DNA of 64,000 nucleotides. Source: Streptomyces sp. KL109B. Lineage in GTDB: Bacteria; Actinomycetota; Actinomycetes; Streptomycetales; Streptomycetaceae. The DNA is taken from positions 248,001-312,000 of the forward strand of contig NZ_JASERL010000003.1 of the NCBI RefSeq assembly GCF_030766935.1. The letters are read 5' to 3'. The notes beneath the pieces were generated by a model. It saw only the letters and a list, made by a program, of their open reading frames with translations. It had not been told where the DNA came from and did no database searches. Each line of letters starts with the position of its first letter. The stretch's first letter is position 1. Shown here piece by piece: positions 17,505 to 24,792 of the stretch. A program made the position numbers and the translations under genes.

Positions 17505-17549
17505 GCCACCGAAGACAGCCCGGTGAACCCCTGGGATAGGTTCCCGTCC

Positions 17550-17984
17550 ATGGCCAAGCGCATCGACCTCGACGCCCCCGATCCCGCCTTCCTCAGCTTC
17601 TGGCGCGAACGGCACCTGTGCACGCTGACGACGCTGCGCGCGAACGGCACGCCCCATGTGACCCCGGTCGGGGTGACGTACGACGCCGATACCCGGATCG
17701 CCCGCGTCATCACCGGCAAGTCGAGCCGGAAGGTCGCCCATGCCGTCGAGGGGGCGGGGCACGCGGCGGTGTGCCAGGTCGACGGCCGGCGCTGGGTCAC
17801 GCTTGAGGGCCGGGCGACGGTGCACGCGGATCCGGAGCGGGTCGCCGACGCCGAGCGCCGCTACACCGAGCGCTACCGGGCGCCGCGGCCGAACCCGGAC
17901 CGGGTGGTCATAGAGATCGCGGTCCGCCGCGCCACCGGCAACCTGCCGCAGGAGCAGGAGCAGGAGCGGGAGCAGCAGCAGTAG
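17550..17984 (+). CDS. PPOX class / F420-dependent FMN-type oxidoreductase
   Basis: A 144-residue split-barrel protein of the pyridoxamine-oxidase-like group, closest to the mycobacterial F420-dependent TIGR03618 type: FLSFWRERHLCTLTTLRANG, TPHVTPVGVTYD, KSSRKVAHAVEG, GHAAVCQVDGRRWVTLEG and the terminal PDRVVIEIAVRRATG. The last 11 residues are Gln/Glu-rich, encoded by a trinucleotide repeat that runs through the stop. ATG at 17550 gives the family N-terminus. It is divergent from clpB and shares its upstream HAIR site, so HspR may affect it. Cofactor F420 versus flavin is not provable by eye. Confidence 0.85.
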   Translation: MAKRIDLDAPDPAFLSFWRERHLCTLTTLRANGTPHVTPVGVTYDADTRIARVITGKSSRKVAHAVEGAGHAAVCQVDGRRWVTLEGRATVHADPERVADAERRYTERYRAPRPNPDRVVIEIAVRRATGNLPQEQEQEREQQQ

Positions 17985-18022
17985 TAGTAGCAACAGCAGC
18001 CGCAGCCGCAGCCGCAGTAGCC
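17950..18022. repeat. trinucleotide tract crossing a stop codon
   Basis: A run of CAG/GAG triplets changes to CAG, TAG and again CAG/CCG triplets (GAGCAGGAGCAGGAGCGGG, then GCAGCAGCAGTAGTAGTAG). It encodes the C-terminal QEQEQEREQQQ, three successive TAG codons and non-coding sequence after them. Confidence 0.8.
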
Positions 18023-18034
18023 GCCACAAACACC

Positions 18035-18075
18035 GCAGCGGCGCCACCGTGTCAGGTACACGGTGACGCCGCTGC
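18035..18075. terminator. terminator hairpin between converging genes
   Basis: GCAGCGGCG plus CACCGTGT pairs with ACACGGTG plus CGCCGCTGC with one internal mismatch and a five-base loop. Confidence 0.75.
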
Positions 18076-18118
18076 AGGGGGGAAGCACCTGCGCGACTAC
18101 AACGACGGGGGCATCGCG

Positions 18119-18481
18119 TCAGGCACTGCGGGGGGTGGCTGAGGTTCGTGGGTGGTGCTGGTGGAGCGGTGGGGACTGCGAGGCGTCGGGCGCTGCCTCG
18201 CCGACCAGTTGGTGGTCCCGCTGGTCGAGGTTGACGAAGATCATCCCGTACCGGACGACCGTACGCACCGGCTGTGGGGCGCCGCGCGGCCGGCGAAGAC
18301 ACCGGTACGCCCGGATGTCGTCGCCTTCGCGAACCACGATGATGGGCTCTCCGAAGAGGGTGACCATGAGCGAGTCACCGTCGTTCGGAACCGCGGTCAC
18401 GAGGTCGATGGTGTGCCAACCGGAGCGATAGGCGATCGCCATCTCCCGACGTAACGACCGGTCGTCGGGCGGGGTGATCAT
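18119..18481 (-). CDS. small Rieske-like protein without cluster ligands
   Basis: A 120-residue cytoplasmic protein. The core (residues 22-87) reads like the start of a Rieske-type oxygenase domain: WHTIDLVTAVPNDGDSLMV, LFGEPIIVVREGDDIRAYR, RPRGAP and RYGMIFVNLDQRD. The position of the C-x-H cluster ligands is occupied by RRP, and the second C-x2-H pair is missing, so no [2Fe-2S] cluster is expected. The tail from residue 95 is Ser/Pro/His-rich. ATG at 18481 overlaps the stop of the secreted-peptide gene (ATGA), so the two are coupled. Function unknown; a partner of the peptide or of the divergent regulators is my inference. Confidence 0.7.
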   Translation of the reverse strand: MITPPDDRSLRREMAIAYRSGWHTIDLVTAVPNDGDSLMVTLFGEPIIVVREGDDIRAYRCLRRPRGAPQPVRTVVRYGMIFVNLDQRDHQLVGEAAPDASQSPPLHQHHPRTSATPRSA

Positions 18482-18684
18482 TCTCCGCCGCCTCCGGTGA
18501 CCGGTGCGACTCCCCATGCGACATCATCGGTGCCGGTCACGGTCGTCACGCTGTGCGTACCGACCTGACCAGAGCCCCAGGCGACGTCACCGGGCGTAGC
18601 GGCGCCGGCGGTGCCGAGTACCAGCGCAAGCGCGCCGGCCGCTACCGCGGCACCGAGCGCTGAGCGAAGCATTCTCTTACTCAT
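18478..18684 (-). CDS. small secreted peptide with duplicated DVAWG motif
   Basis: A 68-residue precursor: basic MSKRMLR, hydrophobic core to residue 23, and a probable signal-peptidase site around TAGAA (28-29). The predicted mature peptide of about 40 residues has no cysteine, contains DVAWG at residues 33-37 and again at 54-58 around a Thr/Val-rich middle, and ends in GGGGE. The start at 18684 has AAGGA nine bases upstream. It is divergent from two LuxR-type regulators (128 bases between starts) and coupled to the Rieske-like gene. It could be an extracellular signal or a precursor for modification; neither is proven. Confidence 0.75.
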   Translation of the reverse strand: MSKRMLRSALGAAVAAGALALVLGTAGAATPGDVAWGSGQVGTHSVTTVTGTDDVAWGVAPVTGGGGE

Positions 18685-18812
18685 GTCGGCTTCGTCCTTA
18701 CTTGATGGCTTCTTCTCCCCCGCACCACAGACGATGACTCATTCGGGCACGTGGAAACCACAGGAGCGATGCATCATGTTCCTGCACGTTCAGGACCCTG
18801 GGGGGTGGAGAT

Positions 18813-19796
18813 TTGCCAACGAGCAGCCCAAATGCGACACATCCTCATCCAGTCACTGAGCTGTGCCCGGATGGGGAACGCCTTTACGCCATCGCACTGA
18901 GCGCGGGACGTGTCGCCCGCGCCGAGATCCAGTCAGCTCCCTGCCTGCTGGAATTCGCGCTCCTGCACCCGGATCCGGACGACGCGGACTGGCTGCGCCC
19001 GGTTCCGCCCTCGGTCGTACTCTCCCAGCGACTGCAACCCATAGAGCGGGAAATCCACGACCGACGGCAACTGTCCGGCGAACTGACCGCAGCTTTCGAG
19101 CCGTTCATGGCCATCAGCGCGCAGATGCCCGCGACGACGCACGCCATCACCGTCCTGGAGGGCGGCGCCAGGATCAAGGCGGCGCTCGACAAGGCCATCG
19201 CCGAAAGCCGCACGGAAGTCCTGACCGTGCAGCCCGGAGGAGGCCGTAGCGAACACCTGCTGAGCGAGGCCTTAGAACGCAGCCGCCCCCTCATCGAACG
19301 CGGCATCTCCATGCGCACGCTGTACCAGCACACGGTCCGCTACAGCCAGAACACCTTCGCGTACATGGACAAGATGGCGGGTGCCAGGGTAGAGATCAGG
19401 ACGCTCGAAGAACTCATCGAGCGGCTCATCATCTGCGATCACGCCGTAGCCTTCATCCCCGCCGAGGCCGGCGACAGTATGGCCCTCGAACTGCGCCACC
19501 CAGGCCTCGTTCAATACCTGATCAATGTCTTCGACCACATGTGGCGGCGCGCCACCCCGCTCCAGGAAGACGTCCCGTACGAGTCGACTCCCGAAGGAAT
19601 CACCGGTGTTCAGCGCTCCATCGCGAAACTGCTCATCGAAGGGCACGTCGACGAGGCGATCGCCCGTCGGCTCGGCATGAACGTGCGCACCTGCCGCGCC
19701 CACATAGCCAAGATCGCTGCCGCCCTCGGCAGCGGCAGCCGGGCCCAGCTCGGCTATCTCATCGCCCAGTCCGGGATGCTGGAGCAGGATTCGTGA
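18813..19796 (+). CDS. LuxR-type HTH regulator with TrmB/PLD-like sensor domain (first of a pair)
   Basis: A 327-residue protein. After a short start and LCPDGERLYAIALSAGRV, the middle part (about 100-260) holds TEVLTVQPGGGRSEHLL and GISMRTLYQHTVRYSQ, features of PLD-like TrmB-type regulators. The C-terminus (about 265-325) is a LuxR-type helix-turn-helix with IAKLLIEGHVDEAIARRLG and NVRTCRAHIAKIAAAL. The open frame starts with TTG at 18813, with GGAG only two bases away, so the exact start is unsure; no ATG or GTG lies nearby in frame. It overlaps its paralogue by GTGA and is divergent from the secreted-peptide gene, which it probably controls. Confidence 0.82.
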   Translation: MPTSSPNATHPHPVTELCPDGERLYAIALSAGRVARAEIQSAPCLLEFALLHPDPDDADWLRPVPPSVVLSQRLQPIEREIHDRRQLSGELTAAFEPFMAISAQMPATTHAITVLEGGARIKAALDKAIAESRTEVLTVQPGGGRSEHLLSEALERSRPLIERGISMRTLYQHTVRYSQNTFAYMDKMAGARVEIRTLEELIERLIICDHAVAFIPAEAGDSMALELRHPGLVQYLINVFDHMWRRATPLQEDVPYESTPEGITGVQRSIAKLLIEGHVDEAIARRLGMNVRTCRAHIAKIAAALGSGSRAQLGYLIAQSGMLEQDS

Positions 19797-20818
19797 CGAT
19801 CGACTCGCCCGATTCGGCTACGCAAGGTACGCACGGTTCTCCTGCGCAAAGCGCCCAAGCCCACACCCACGGCGCGGAGGAACTGTGCCGTCCGGGCACG
19901 GAGTTGTACGCCCGCGCCCTGCGCGAGGGCCGCGTCGAGCAACGCGACGCCGAACCCGCCCCCTGCCTCCTGCGCTTCGGCCTCCTCGTCCCCGCCGACG
20001 ACGACTCGACGACGCTGAGACCGGTGGCCCCCGCGGTCGCGCTGCCGCGCCTCCTCGGCACGTACGACGAGGAGATCGCCCGACAGAGACGCCGCAGCTC
20101 GCGCCTCGCGGACCAGTTCGCCCCGCTCATCGCCCTCGAATCGCAGCGCGCGTCGATCCCGAGCACCCCCATGTTCCGCGTCCTGATGGGCTTCCACCGC
20201 ATCAACGAAGCGATCGACGAGGCGGCGGGCGAGGCCTCCCAGGAACTCCTCACCATCCAGCCCGGCGGCCGCCGCCCCCCGCAGGGCCTCGCCGCCGCGC
20301 TCCCCCGCGAGCAGCAACTCCTCAGCTCCGGCGGCCGGATGCGCACCCTGTACCAGCACACGGCCCGGCACTCGCCCGCCGTCACCGCCCACTACGAGCA
20401 GCTCACGGGCGACGTCCAGGTCCGCACCCTCGACGAGGTCACCGAACGCCTCGTCCTCCTCGACCGCACGGTCGCCTTCATCCCCGCGAACCCCGACCGC
20501 ACGGTCGCCCTGGAGGTCCGCCACCCGGCCCTGATCAGCTACCTCGCCACGACCTTCGACCGGCTCTGGCAGCTGGCCACGCCGATGTTCCCGCAGGCGG
20601 CGGCCGAGGAGCTGACGGCCGACGGCGTCACGACCCGCCAACGCACCATCGCCACCCTCCTCATCGAGGGCCACACGGACGCGGTGATCGCGGAACGCCT
20701 CGGCATGAACATCCGCACGGTGCGCGTACACATCGCGAAGCTGGCGGCGACGCTGGGCAGCGAGAGCCGGGCCCAACTGGGCTATCTGATCGGCCAGTCG
20801 GGCATCCTGGAGGACTGA
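19793..20818 (+). CDS. LuxR-type HTH regulator with TrmB/PLD-like sensor domain (second of a pair)
   Basis: A 341-residue paralogue of the preceding protein with the same order of segments: LCRPGTELYARALREGRVE, QELLTIQPGGRRPPQGL, MRTLYQHTARHSP, RLVLLDRTVAFIPANPD, and the LuxR-type HTH IATLLIEGHTDAVIAERLG / NIRTVRVHIAKLAATLG. GTG at 19793 overlaps the stop of the first gene (GTGA). The two are much more alike in the HTH than in the N-terminal half, as expected of paralogues that read different ligands but similar DNA. The pair may form a heterodimer or an activator/repressor couple. Confidence 0.87.
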   Translation: MTIDSPDSATQGTHGSPAQSAQAHTHGAEELCRPGTELYARALREGRVEQRDAEPAPCLLRFGLLVPADDDSTTLRPVAPAVALPRLLGTYDEEIARQRRRSSRLADQFAPLIALESQRASIPSTPMFRVLMGFHRINEAIDEAAGEASQELLTIQPGGRRPPQGLAAALPREQQLLSSGGRMRTLYQHTARHSPAVTAHYEQLTGDVQVRTLDEVTERLVLLDRTVAFIPANPDRTVALEVRHPALISYLATTFDRLWQLATPMFPQAAAEELTADGVTTRQRTIATLLIEGHTDAVIAERLGMNIRTVRVHIAKLAATLGSESRAQLGYLIGQSGILED

Positions 20819-20840
20819 CCGCCCCGCACCGGGCGTCCGG

Positions 20841-21968
20841 TCACTTCACCAACCCGGCCTCCGCACACGCCTCCTGGTACTTCGGCGTGCAGATCTGCGC
20901 GAGCTTGAAGATCCCGTCCTCGACGACGGTGCTCTCGATGTTGTCCTTCGTGAGCGCGACGACGCTCACGCTCGCCGTCCTGATCTGCTTGTCGGTCGGG
21001 CTGTCGGTCCGGTCCATCGCCAACGCCTCGAACTCGATCTCCCGCCCCTGCGAGGCCCGCACCGCCATCTCGGCGGCGGTCTGCGCCTCGTCCGGATAGG
21101 GCTTGTACACACTCATGTACTGCTCACCGCTCAAGATCCGCTGCACGGCGGCGAGTTCGGCGTCCTGCCCGGTGATGGGCGGCATGTCGGTGACTCCGGC
21201 CCCCTTGAGGGCAGCGATAACACCCCCCGCCATCCCGTCATTGGCGACGTACACCCCAGCGATGTTGTCCACACCCACGGCGTTGATGGCCTGCTCCATG
21301 TTCGCCTTGGCGTTGGACGGCTTCCAGCCCGCCGTGTCGTACGACTTCGCGACGCTCACGGAGGTGGCCAGTTCGGCGCGGGCGGCGGACTTGTACTGCC
21401 CGGCGTTCGGGTCGGTGGGGGAGCCGTTGATCATCACGACCTTGTCGCGCTTGGTGGCCTTGGTGCCGCCGAGCGCGGAGATCAGCGCCTTCCCCTGCGT
21501 CTGCCCGACCAGCTCGTTGTCGAAGCCGACGTAGGCGTCCACGGGACCCTGGGCCAGCCGGTCGTACGCGATGACGTGGATCCCGGCCTTCTTCGCCTTG
21601 CGCACGGAGGCGGCGATGTCCTTGGAGTCGACAGCGTCGACGACGATCGTGTCGACCTTCGCGTCGATCATCTGCCCCATCTGCTCGCGCTGGAGCTTCG
21701 CATCCTGCTTGGCATTGGCGTAGACCAACTCTCCCTTGCCGCCCGTCAGCTTCGCCACCTGACGCTCGAAGATCGGGTGGTCGAACTTCTCGTAGCGCGC
21801 AGTCTCCTTCTCCGGCAGCAGCAGGCCGATCCTGACATCGTTGCCCTTGGTGGTCGACGCGCTGGGCTCACCGTCGTCGCCCGGCAGCACACCACCGCAG
21901 GCCGAGAGCGATACCAAGAGAACGGATGCGGCGCCGGCCGTCGCGGCGCACCGCATTCGCGTGTTCAT
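20841..21968 (-). CDS. sugar ABC transporter substrate-binding lipoprotein (xylose/ribose type)
   Basis: A 375-residue lipoprotein: signal peptide with lipobox LSAC near residue 20, then a periplasmic-binding-protein type 1 domain (RIGLLLPEKETARYEKFDHP, IDTIVVDAVDSK-like segment, GIHVIAYDRLAQGPVDAYVG, VYVANDGMAGGVIAALKG, ITGQDAELAAVQRIL, GEQYMSVYKPYPDEAQ). These match D-xylose/multiple-sugar binding proteins (XylF/ChvE type). ATG at 21968 has GGGAGG nine bases upstream. No permease or ATPase gene is adjacent, so it must work with transporter parts encoded elsewhere or serve as a sensor. Confidence 0.9.
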   Translation of the reverse strand: MNTRMRCAATAGAASVLLVSLSACGGVLPGDDGEPSASTTKGNDVRIGLLLPEKETARYEKFDHPIFERQVAKLTGGKGELVYANAKQDAKLQREQMGQMIDAKVDTIVVDAVDSKDIAASVRKAKKAGIHVIAYDRLAQGPVDAYVGFDNELVGQTQGKALISALGGTKATKRDKVVMINGSPTDPNAGQYKSAARAELATSVSVAKSYDTAGWKPSNAKANMEQAINAVGVDNIAGVYVANDGMAGGVIAALKGAGVTDMPPITGQDAELAAVQRILSGEQYMSVYKPYPDEAQTAAEMAVRASQGREIEFEALAMDRTDSPTDKQIRTASVSVVALTKDNIESTVVEDGIFKLAQICTPKYQEACAEAGLVK

Positions 21969-22159
21969 GTGCGGATACCTCCCTGACGTGGCCGCGACGA
22001 TGCGGCCGAGGTGGCTCGAAAGCCAACTCGCCCGCCCTGTGACCGTCAAGAGGTGAAGCCACACCGCAACGAAACCGGGTCCATTACTTCCTGACATGAA
22101 GTCGGTTACGGCGAATACCGGACACCTCCACAAGGCCCACAGAAGGTTCACAGGTGGCG

Positions 22160-22183
22160 CCCTATGGCCCTATGGCCCTATGG
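22160..22183. repeat. three tandem copies of CCCTATGG
   Basis: An exact 8-base unit repeated three times upstream of the membrane-protein gene. It lies in the 276-base gap after the binding-protein start. Role unknown. Confidence 0.8.
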
Positions 22184-22244
22184 GTCTCCCCACGCCCCAC
22201 GCACCCCTTTACGCGCCCCGGCCCCCGCAGGACACTGTTCGGCC

Positions 22245-23441
22245 ATGAGGCGTTCCACCTCGCTCACTCGCGCCCTCGGCGCCGGTGCGCTGATCGCGGC
22301 GGCCGCCGCTCAGGTGCTGGTCTACGTTCCCGCCGACGCCCCGCGTCTCGACATCCTCGGGGCGCTCGCCGCGGCTCTCGTGCTCACGATCGCGTGGGCA
22401 CTGACCTGCCGAACGGCTCCGCCACTGGCGGCGGCCGGCCCGGCACCACCCGACATCGCCGAAACCCACGAGACCAACGAAGCCCACGAGACCAACGGAG
22501 CCCACGAGACCCACGAGACCTACGAAGCCCCCAAGGCCCCCGCGATACCCGCGATACCGGCCCAATTACCCGGCCTGCGCGGTGACTTGGGCCGCACGCT
22601 GGGCACCGCGCTGATCGCGGCCGCCCCCATCACCCTGGCCTGGCTCGCCATCCGGAGCACCGGGATCCTCGACGCCGCCCTCTTCGGCATCGTCGCGGCC
22701 ATCACGCTGAAGCTGACCTCTGCCATGCGCCGGGCGATGGTCTCGGACACGGAACGGACCAGGCTCAAGGTCCTGATCGAGGACGCCGCGGCGGGCGAGG
22801 TGCACGGGATACGCGTCCGCGCCGGACAACCGCAACACCTGCGCTACAGCGAGCGCGGCGACCGTCCGGGCTCGGTGTCCGTCAGCAACGACTACTTCCT
22901 GACGCTCCACGACGCGAAGGGCGAGGAGATCCCGCTCGCCGTCGACCGCCTCCGGGTCGCCGAACTCTCGCGCGCGGGAACGCTGTTGACGGATCGCGAC
23001 GGCTGGCTCATCTGGCCCCGCCGCCACAAGCTGATCGAGGACGCGCAGCCGGTGGCGTTCGTCGCCGACCACGACGGCTCCACGATCCTCGGCCTGACCG
23101 CCCCGTCGGAGGTCACCCACCGCTCCGACACGGCGAGCGCCCGCGACCCCCACCCCACCAGCCGCGACCGTACGGCCCGCGCTCTGCCCCGCACCACCAA
23201 GTTCCGGACGCCGATCCACGGCCCCATCGCCGGCGGCGCCCTCCTCGCGGCGCTCCTGTGCGCACCCGTGCTGCTCCTCGACAAGGACGACCTGTCCGGG
23301 TTCCTGTCCTGGCCGCTGTGCGTACTGGCCGGGGCGGCGCTGCTGACCGGGGTGAGTCGCGGGACGTCGGCGACCCTGGACTGCACGGTCGCCGATGCGG
23401 AGTGGACGGTACGGGAGGAGTCCGACCCGGACATCACGTGA
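22245..23441 (+). CDS. multi-pass membrane protein of unknown function
   Basis: A 398-residue protein. Hydrophobic helices lie near residues 10-28, 35-52, 115-133, 137-155, 328-345 and 352-372. Residues 70-95 are a low-complexity His/Glu/Thr repeat (HETNEAHETN and similar), encoded by near-repeats. A soluble part of about 150 residues follows (SVSVSNDYFLTLHDAKGEE, VAELSRAGTLLTDRDGWLIW), which resembles a beta-barrel sensor-like fold. ATG at 22245; no clear Shine-Dalgarno sequence. I do not recognise the family. Confidence 0.75.
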   Translation: MRRSTSLTRALGAGALIAAAAAQVLVYVPADAPRLDILGALAAALVLTIAWALTCRTAPPLAAAGPAPPDIAETHETNEAHETNGAHETHETYEAPKAPAIPAIPAQLPGLRGDLGRTLGTALIAAAPITLAWLAIRSTGILDAALFGIVAAITLKLTSAMRRAMVSDTERTRLKVLIEDAAAGEVHGIRVRAGQPQHLRYSERGDRPGSVSVSNDYFLTLHDAKGEEIPLAVDRLRVAELSRAGTLLTDRDGWLIWPRRHKLIEDAQPVAFVADHDGSTILGLTAPSEVTHRSDTASARDPHPTSRDRTARALPRTTKFRTPIHGPIAGGALLAALLCAPVLLLDKDDLSGFLSWPLCVLAGAALLTGVSRGTSATLDCTVADAEWTVREESDPDIT

Positions 23442-23514
23442 CGCTTGGACTGTGGGCTGTGGGCTGTGGACTGTGGTCTGTGACGGCAAATGCCCATCAG
23501 CTTGGGGTTTCCGG

Positions 23515-23640
23515 TCACAGTACGAGGTCGAGTTCGGCCCAGACCGTTTTGCGGGGTGGCGGGGTGGCGGGGTGCGGTCCGCGCGGGTGTCCGTGACCTC
23601 GATGCGCAGGGCGACCGGTCGACGATCCGAAGCAGCTCAG
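23515..23640 (-). pseudogene. remnant of an ATP-binding (HATPase, anti-sigma type) gene
   Basis: On the minus strand, VALRIEVTDTRADRTPP in one frame is followed, after a frame change near the GGGGT repeats, by KTVWAELDLVL and a stop at 23517-23515. Both pieces are typical of the C-terminus of Streptomyces RsbW-like ATP-binding proteins found next to Xre/DUF397 genes. No upstream part of the gene can be found, so this is a decayed 3' end. Confidence 0.65.
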
Positions 23641-23669
23641 GATCCTCGAACTGCGGTATGGCGTGAGGC

Positions 23670-23741
23670 ATGATCCGGGCGCAGGGTCTCACCCCCAGGG
23701 AGTCGCGGGCCTTCACCGAGCAACTGCTGGGAGAGACATGA
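23670..23741 (+). pseudogene. remnant of an Xre/DUF5753 regulator C-terminus
   Basis: The frame RAQGLTPRESRAFTEQLLGE followed by TGA resembles the last residues of DUF5753 helix-turn-helix regulators, which normally precede DUF397 genes. Its TGA overlaps the DUF397 start (ATGA), as in intact loci. The rest of the regulator is absent. Confidence 0.55.
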
Positions 23742-23959
23742 ACGCTGAACTGCACTGGCACAAGAGCAGCTACAGCAGCTACAGCAGCTACAGCAGCTAC
23801 AGCAGCTACAGCAGCAACGGCAGTGAGGGCGACTGCGTCGAGGTCGCCCACACCTCCGCCACCACCCACGTCCGTGACACCAAGAACGCCCAGGGCCCGC
23901 GGCTCGCCGTGAGCGACACCGCCTGGTCGGACTTCATCAGGTACGCCGCAGCGCGCTGA
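23738..23959 (+). CDS. DUF397 family protein (WhiJ-locus type)
   Basis: A 73-residue protein with the DUF397 pattern: LHWHKSSYS at the start, GDCVEVAH, VRDTKNAQGPRLAVSDTAWSDF near the end. The usual single SSYS is expanded to five SYS repeats by a nine-base tandem repeat (AGCAGCTAC type). DUF397 proteins are encoded next to Xre/DUF5753 regulators and act in developmental regulation or as putative toxin-antitoxin-like pairs. Here the regulator is only a remnant, so this gene appears orphaned. ATG at 23738 with GGGAGAG upstream. Confidence 0.88.
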   Translation: MNAELHWHKSSYSSYSSYSSYSSYSSNGSEGDCVEVAHTSATTHVRDTKNAQGPRLAVSDTAWSDFIRYAAAR

Positions 23960-23960
23960 C

Positions 23961-24479
23961 TCACGCCTCGAACTCGCTCAGGTCGATCGCGTACAGGCGC
24001 CGACCGTCCTCCTCGCCGGTCACCGTCATCCCCAGCTTGTGGAGAACCTTCGCCGACGGGGCGTCGCCCTCGACCGTGACGGCGACGACCCGGTCGATGC
24101 CGCGGTCCTGGAGGGCGTACTCCAGGCTCGCCTGCGCCGCCTCGGAGGCGTAACCCTGGCCCCAGAACTGCCGGCCGAGCCGCCACTGGATGCCGATGTG
24201 CCCGGCCACTCGCGGCGGAGAGTCCGGTACGTACAGGCCGACGGCGCCCGCCAGCTCGCCGGAGCCGAGCAGTTCCACGGCGAAGACGCCGAAACCCTCG
24301 TCGTCCCACTCCTCCTCCCAGCGCTCGATGTCCTCGGCGGTCTCGTCGAGGGAGCGCGGCGTGCCGTCGCCGATGCGGCGCATGACGGCGGGGTCGGTCT
24401 GGATGTCGGCGAGCGGGGCGAGGTCGTCGTCGGGCTTCCAGCGGCGCAGGAGGAGGCGGGGGGTGCGGATCTCGGTCAT
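23961..24479 (-). CDS. GNAT family N-acetyltransferase (RimJ/RimL type)
   Basis: A 172-residue acetyltransferase. TEIRTPRLLLRRWKPDDD at the N-terminus, HIGIQWRLGRQFWGQGYASEA with the acetyl-CoA pyrophosphate loop (Q/R-x-x-G-x-G/A), and DRVVAVTVEGDAPSAKVLHKLGM mark the RimJ/RimL-like subfamily, which acetylates protein N-termini or small molecules. ATG at 24479. Its end faces the DUF397 gene two bases away (convergent). The substrate is unknown. Confidence 0.9.
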   Translation of the reverse strand: MTEIRTPRLLLRRWKPDDDLAPLADIQTDPAVMRRIGDGTPRSLDETAEDIERWEEEWDDEGFGVFAVELLGSGELAGAVGLYVPDSPPRVAGHIGIQWRLGRQFWGQGYASEAAQASLEYALQDRGIDRVVAVTVEGDAPSAKVLHKLGMTVTGEEDGRRLYAIDLSEFEA

Positions 24480-24529
24480 GGGCCCATCCTGCCTGTACGT
24501 ACGGAGACCAGGGTGCAGCGAGGCGCCAG

Positions 24530-24546
24530 GTAGTACGCTGTAATAC
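24530..24546. promoter_or_regulatory. paired palindromes at the start of the antitoxin gene
   Basis: GTAGTAC and GTAATAC, each a GTA-N-TAC palindrome, are separated by three bases and end exactly at the ATG. Phd/YefM antitoxins bind short GTA/TAC palindromes, so this is a likely autoregulatory operator. Confidence 0.5.
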
Positions 24547-24792
24547 ATGGAAGCCACGGCACGCGAGCTCAATCAACAGTCCTCGGCACTGCTCGACCGT
24601 GTCGAGCGCGGCGAGGAAGTCACGGTGACGCGCAACGGCCGCGCCGTCGCCCGCATAGTGCCGATCGGTCACACCGACATCCCACCGCATCCGACGACCC
24701 CCATAGGGGCCATAGACCTGCCGGAAATCGACTTGGGCGACCCTATGACCAACGAGGACATGGACGAGATCCTGCGAGGCATGGGGGAATGA
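24547..24792 (+). CDS. Phd/YefM-type antitoxin
   Basis: An 81-residue antitoxin. Residues 1-45 form the Phd/YefM DNA-binding domain (TARELNQQSSALLDRVERGEEV, TRNGRAVARIVPI), and the acidic C-terminal half (IDLPEIDLGDPMTNEDMDEIL) should wrap the toxin. ATG at 24547 directly follows the putative operator, so the transcript may be leaderless. It overlaps the toxin gene by ATGA. Confidence 0.9.
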   Translation: MEATARELNQQSSALLDRVERGEEVTVTRNGRAVARIVPIGHTDIPPHPTTPIGAIDLPEIDLGDPMTNEDMDEILRGMGE

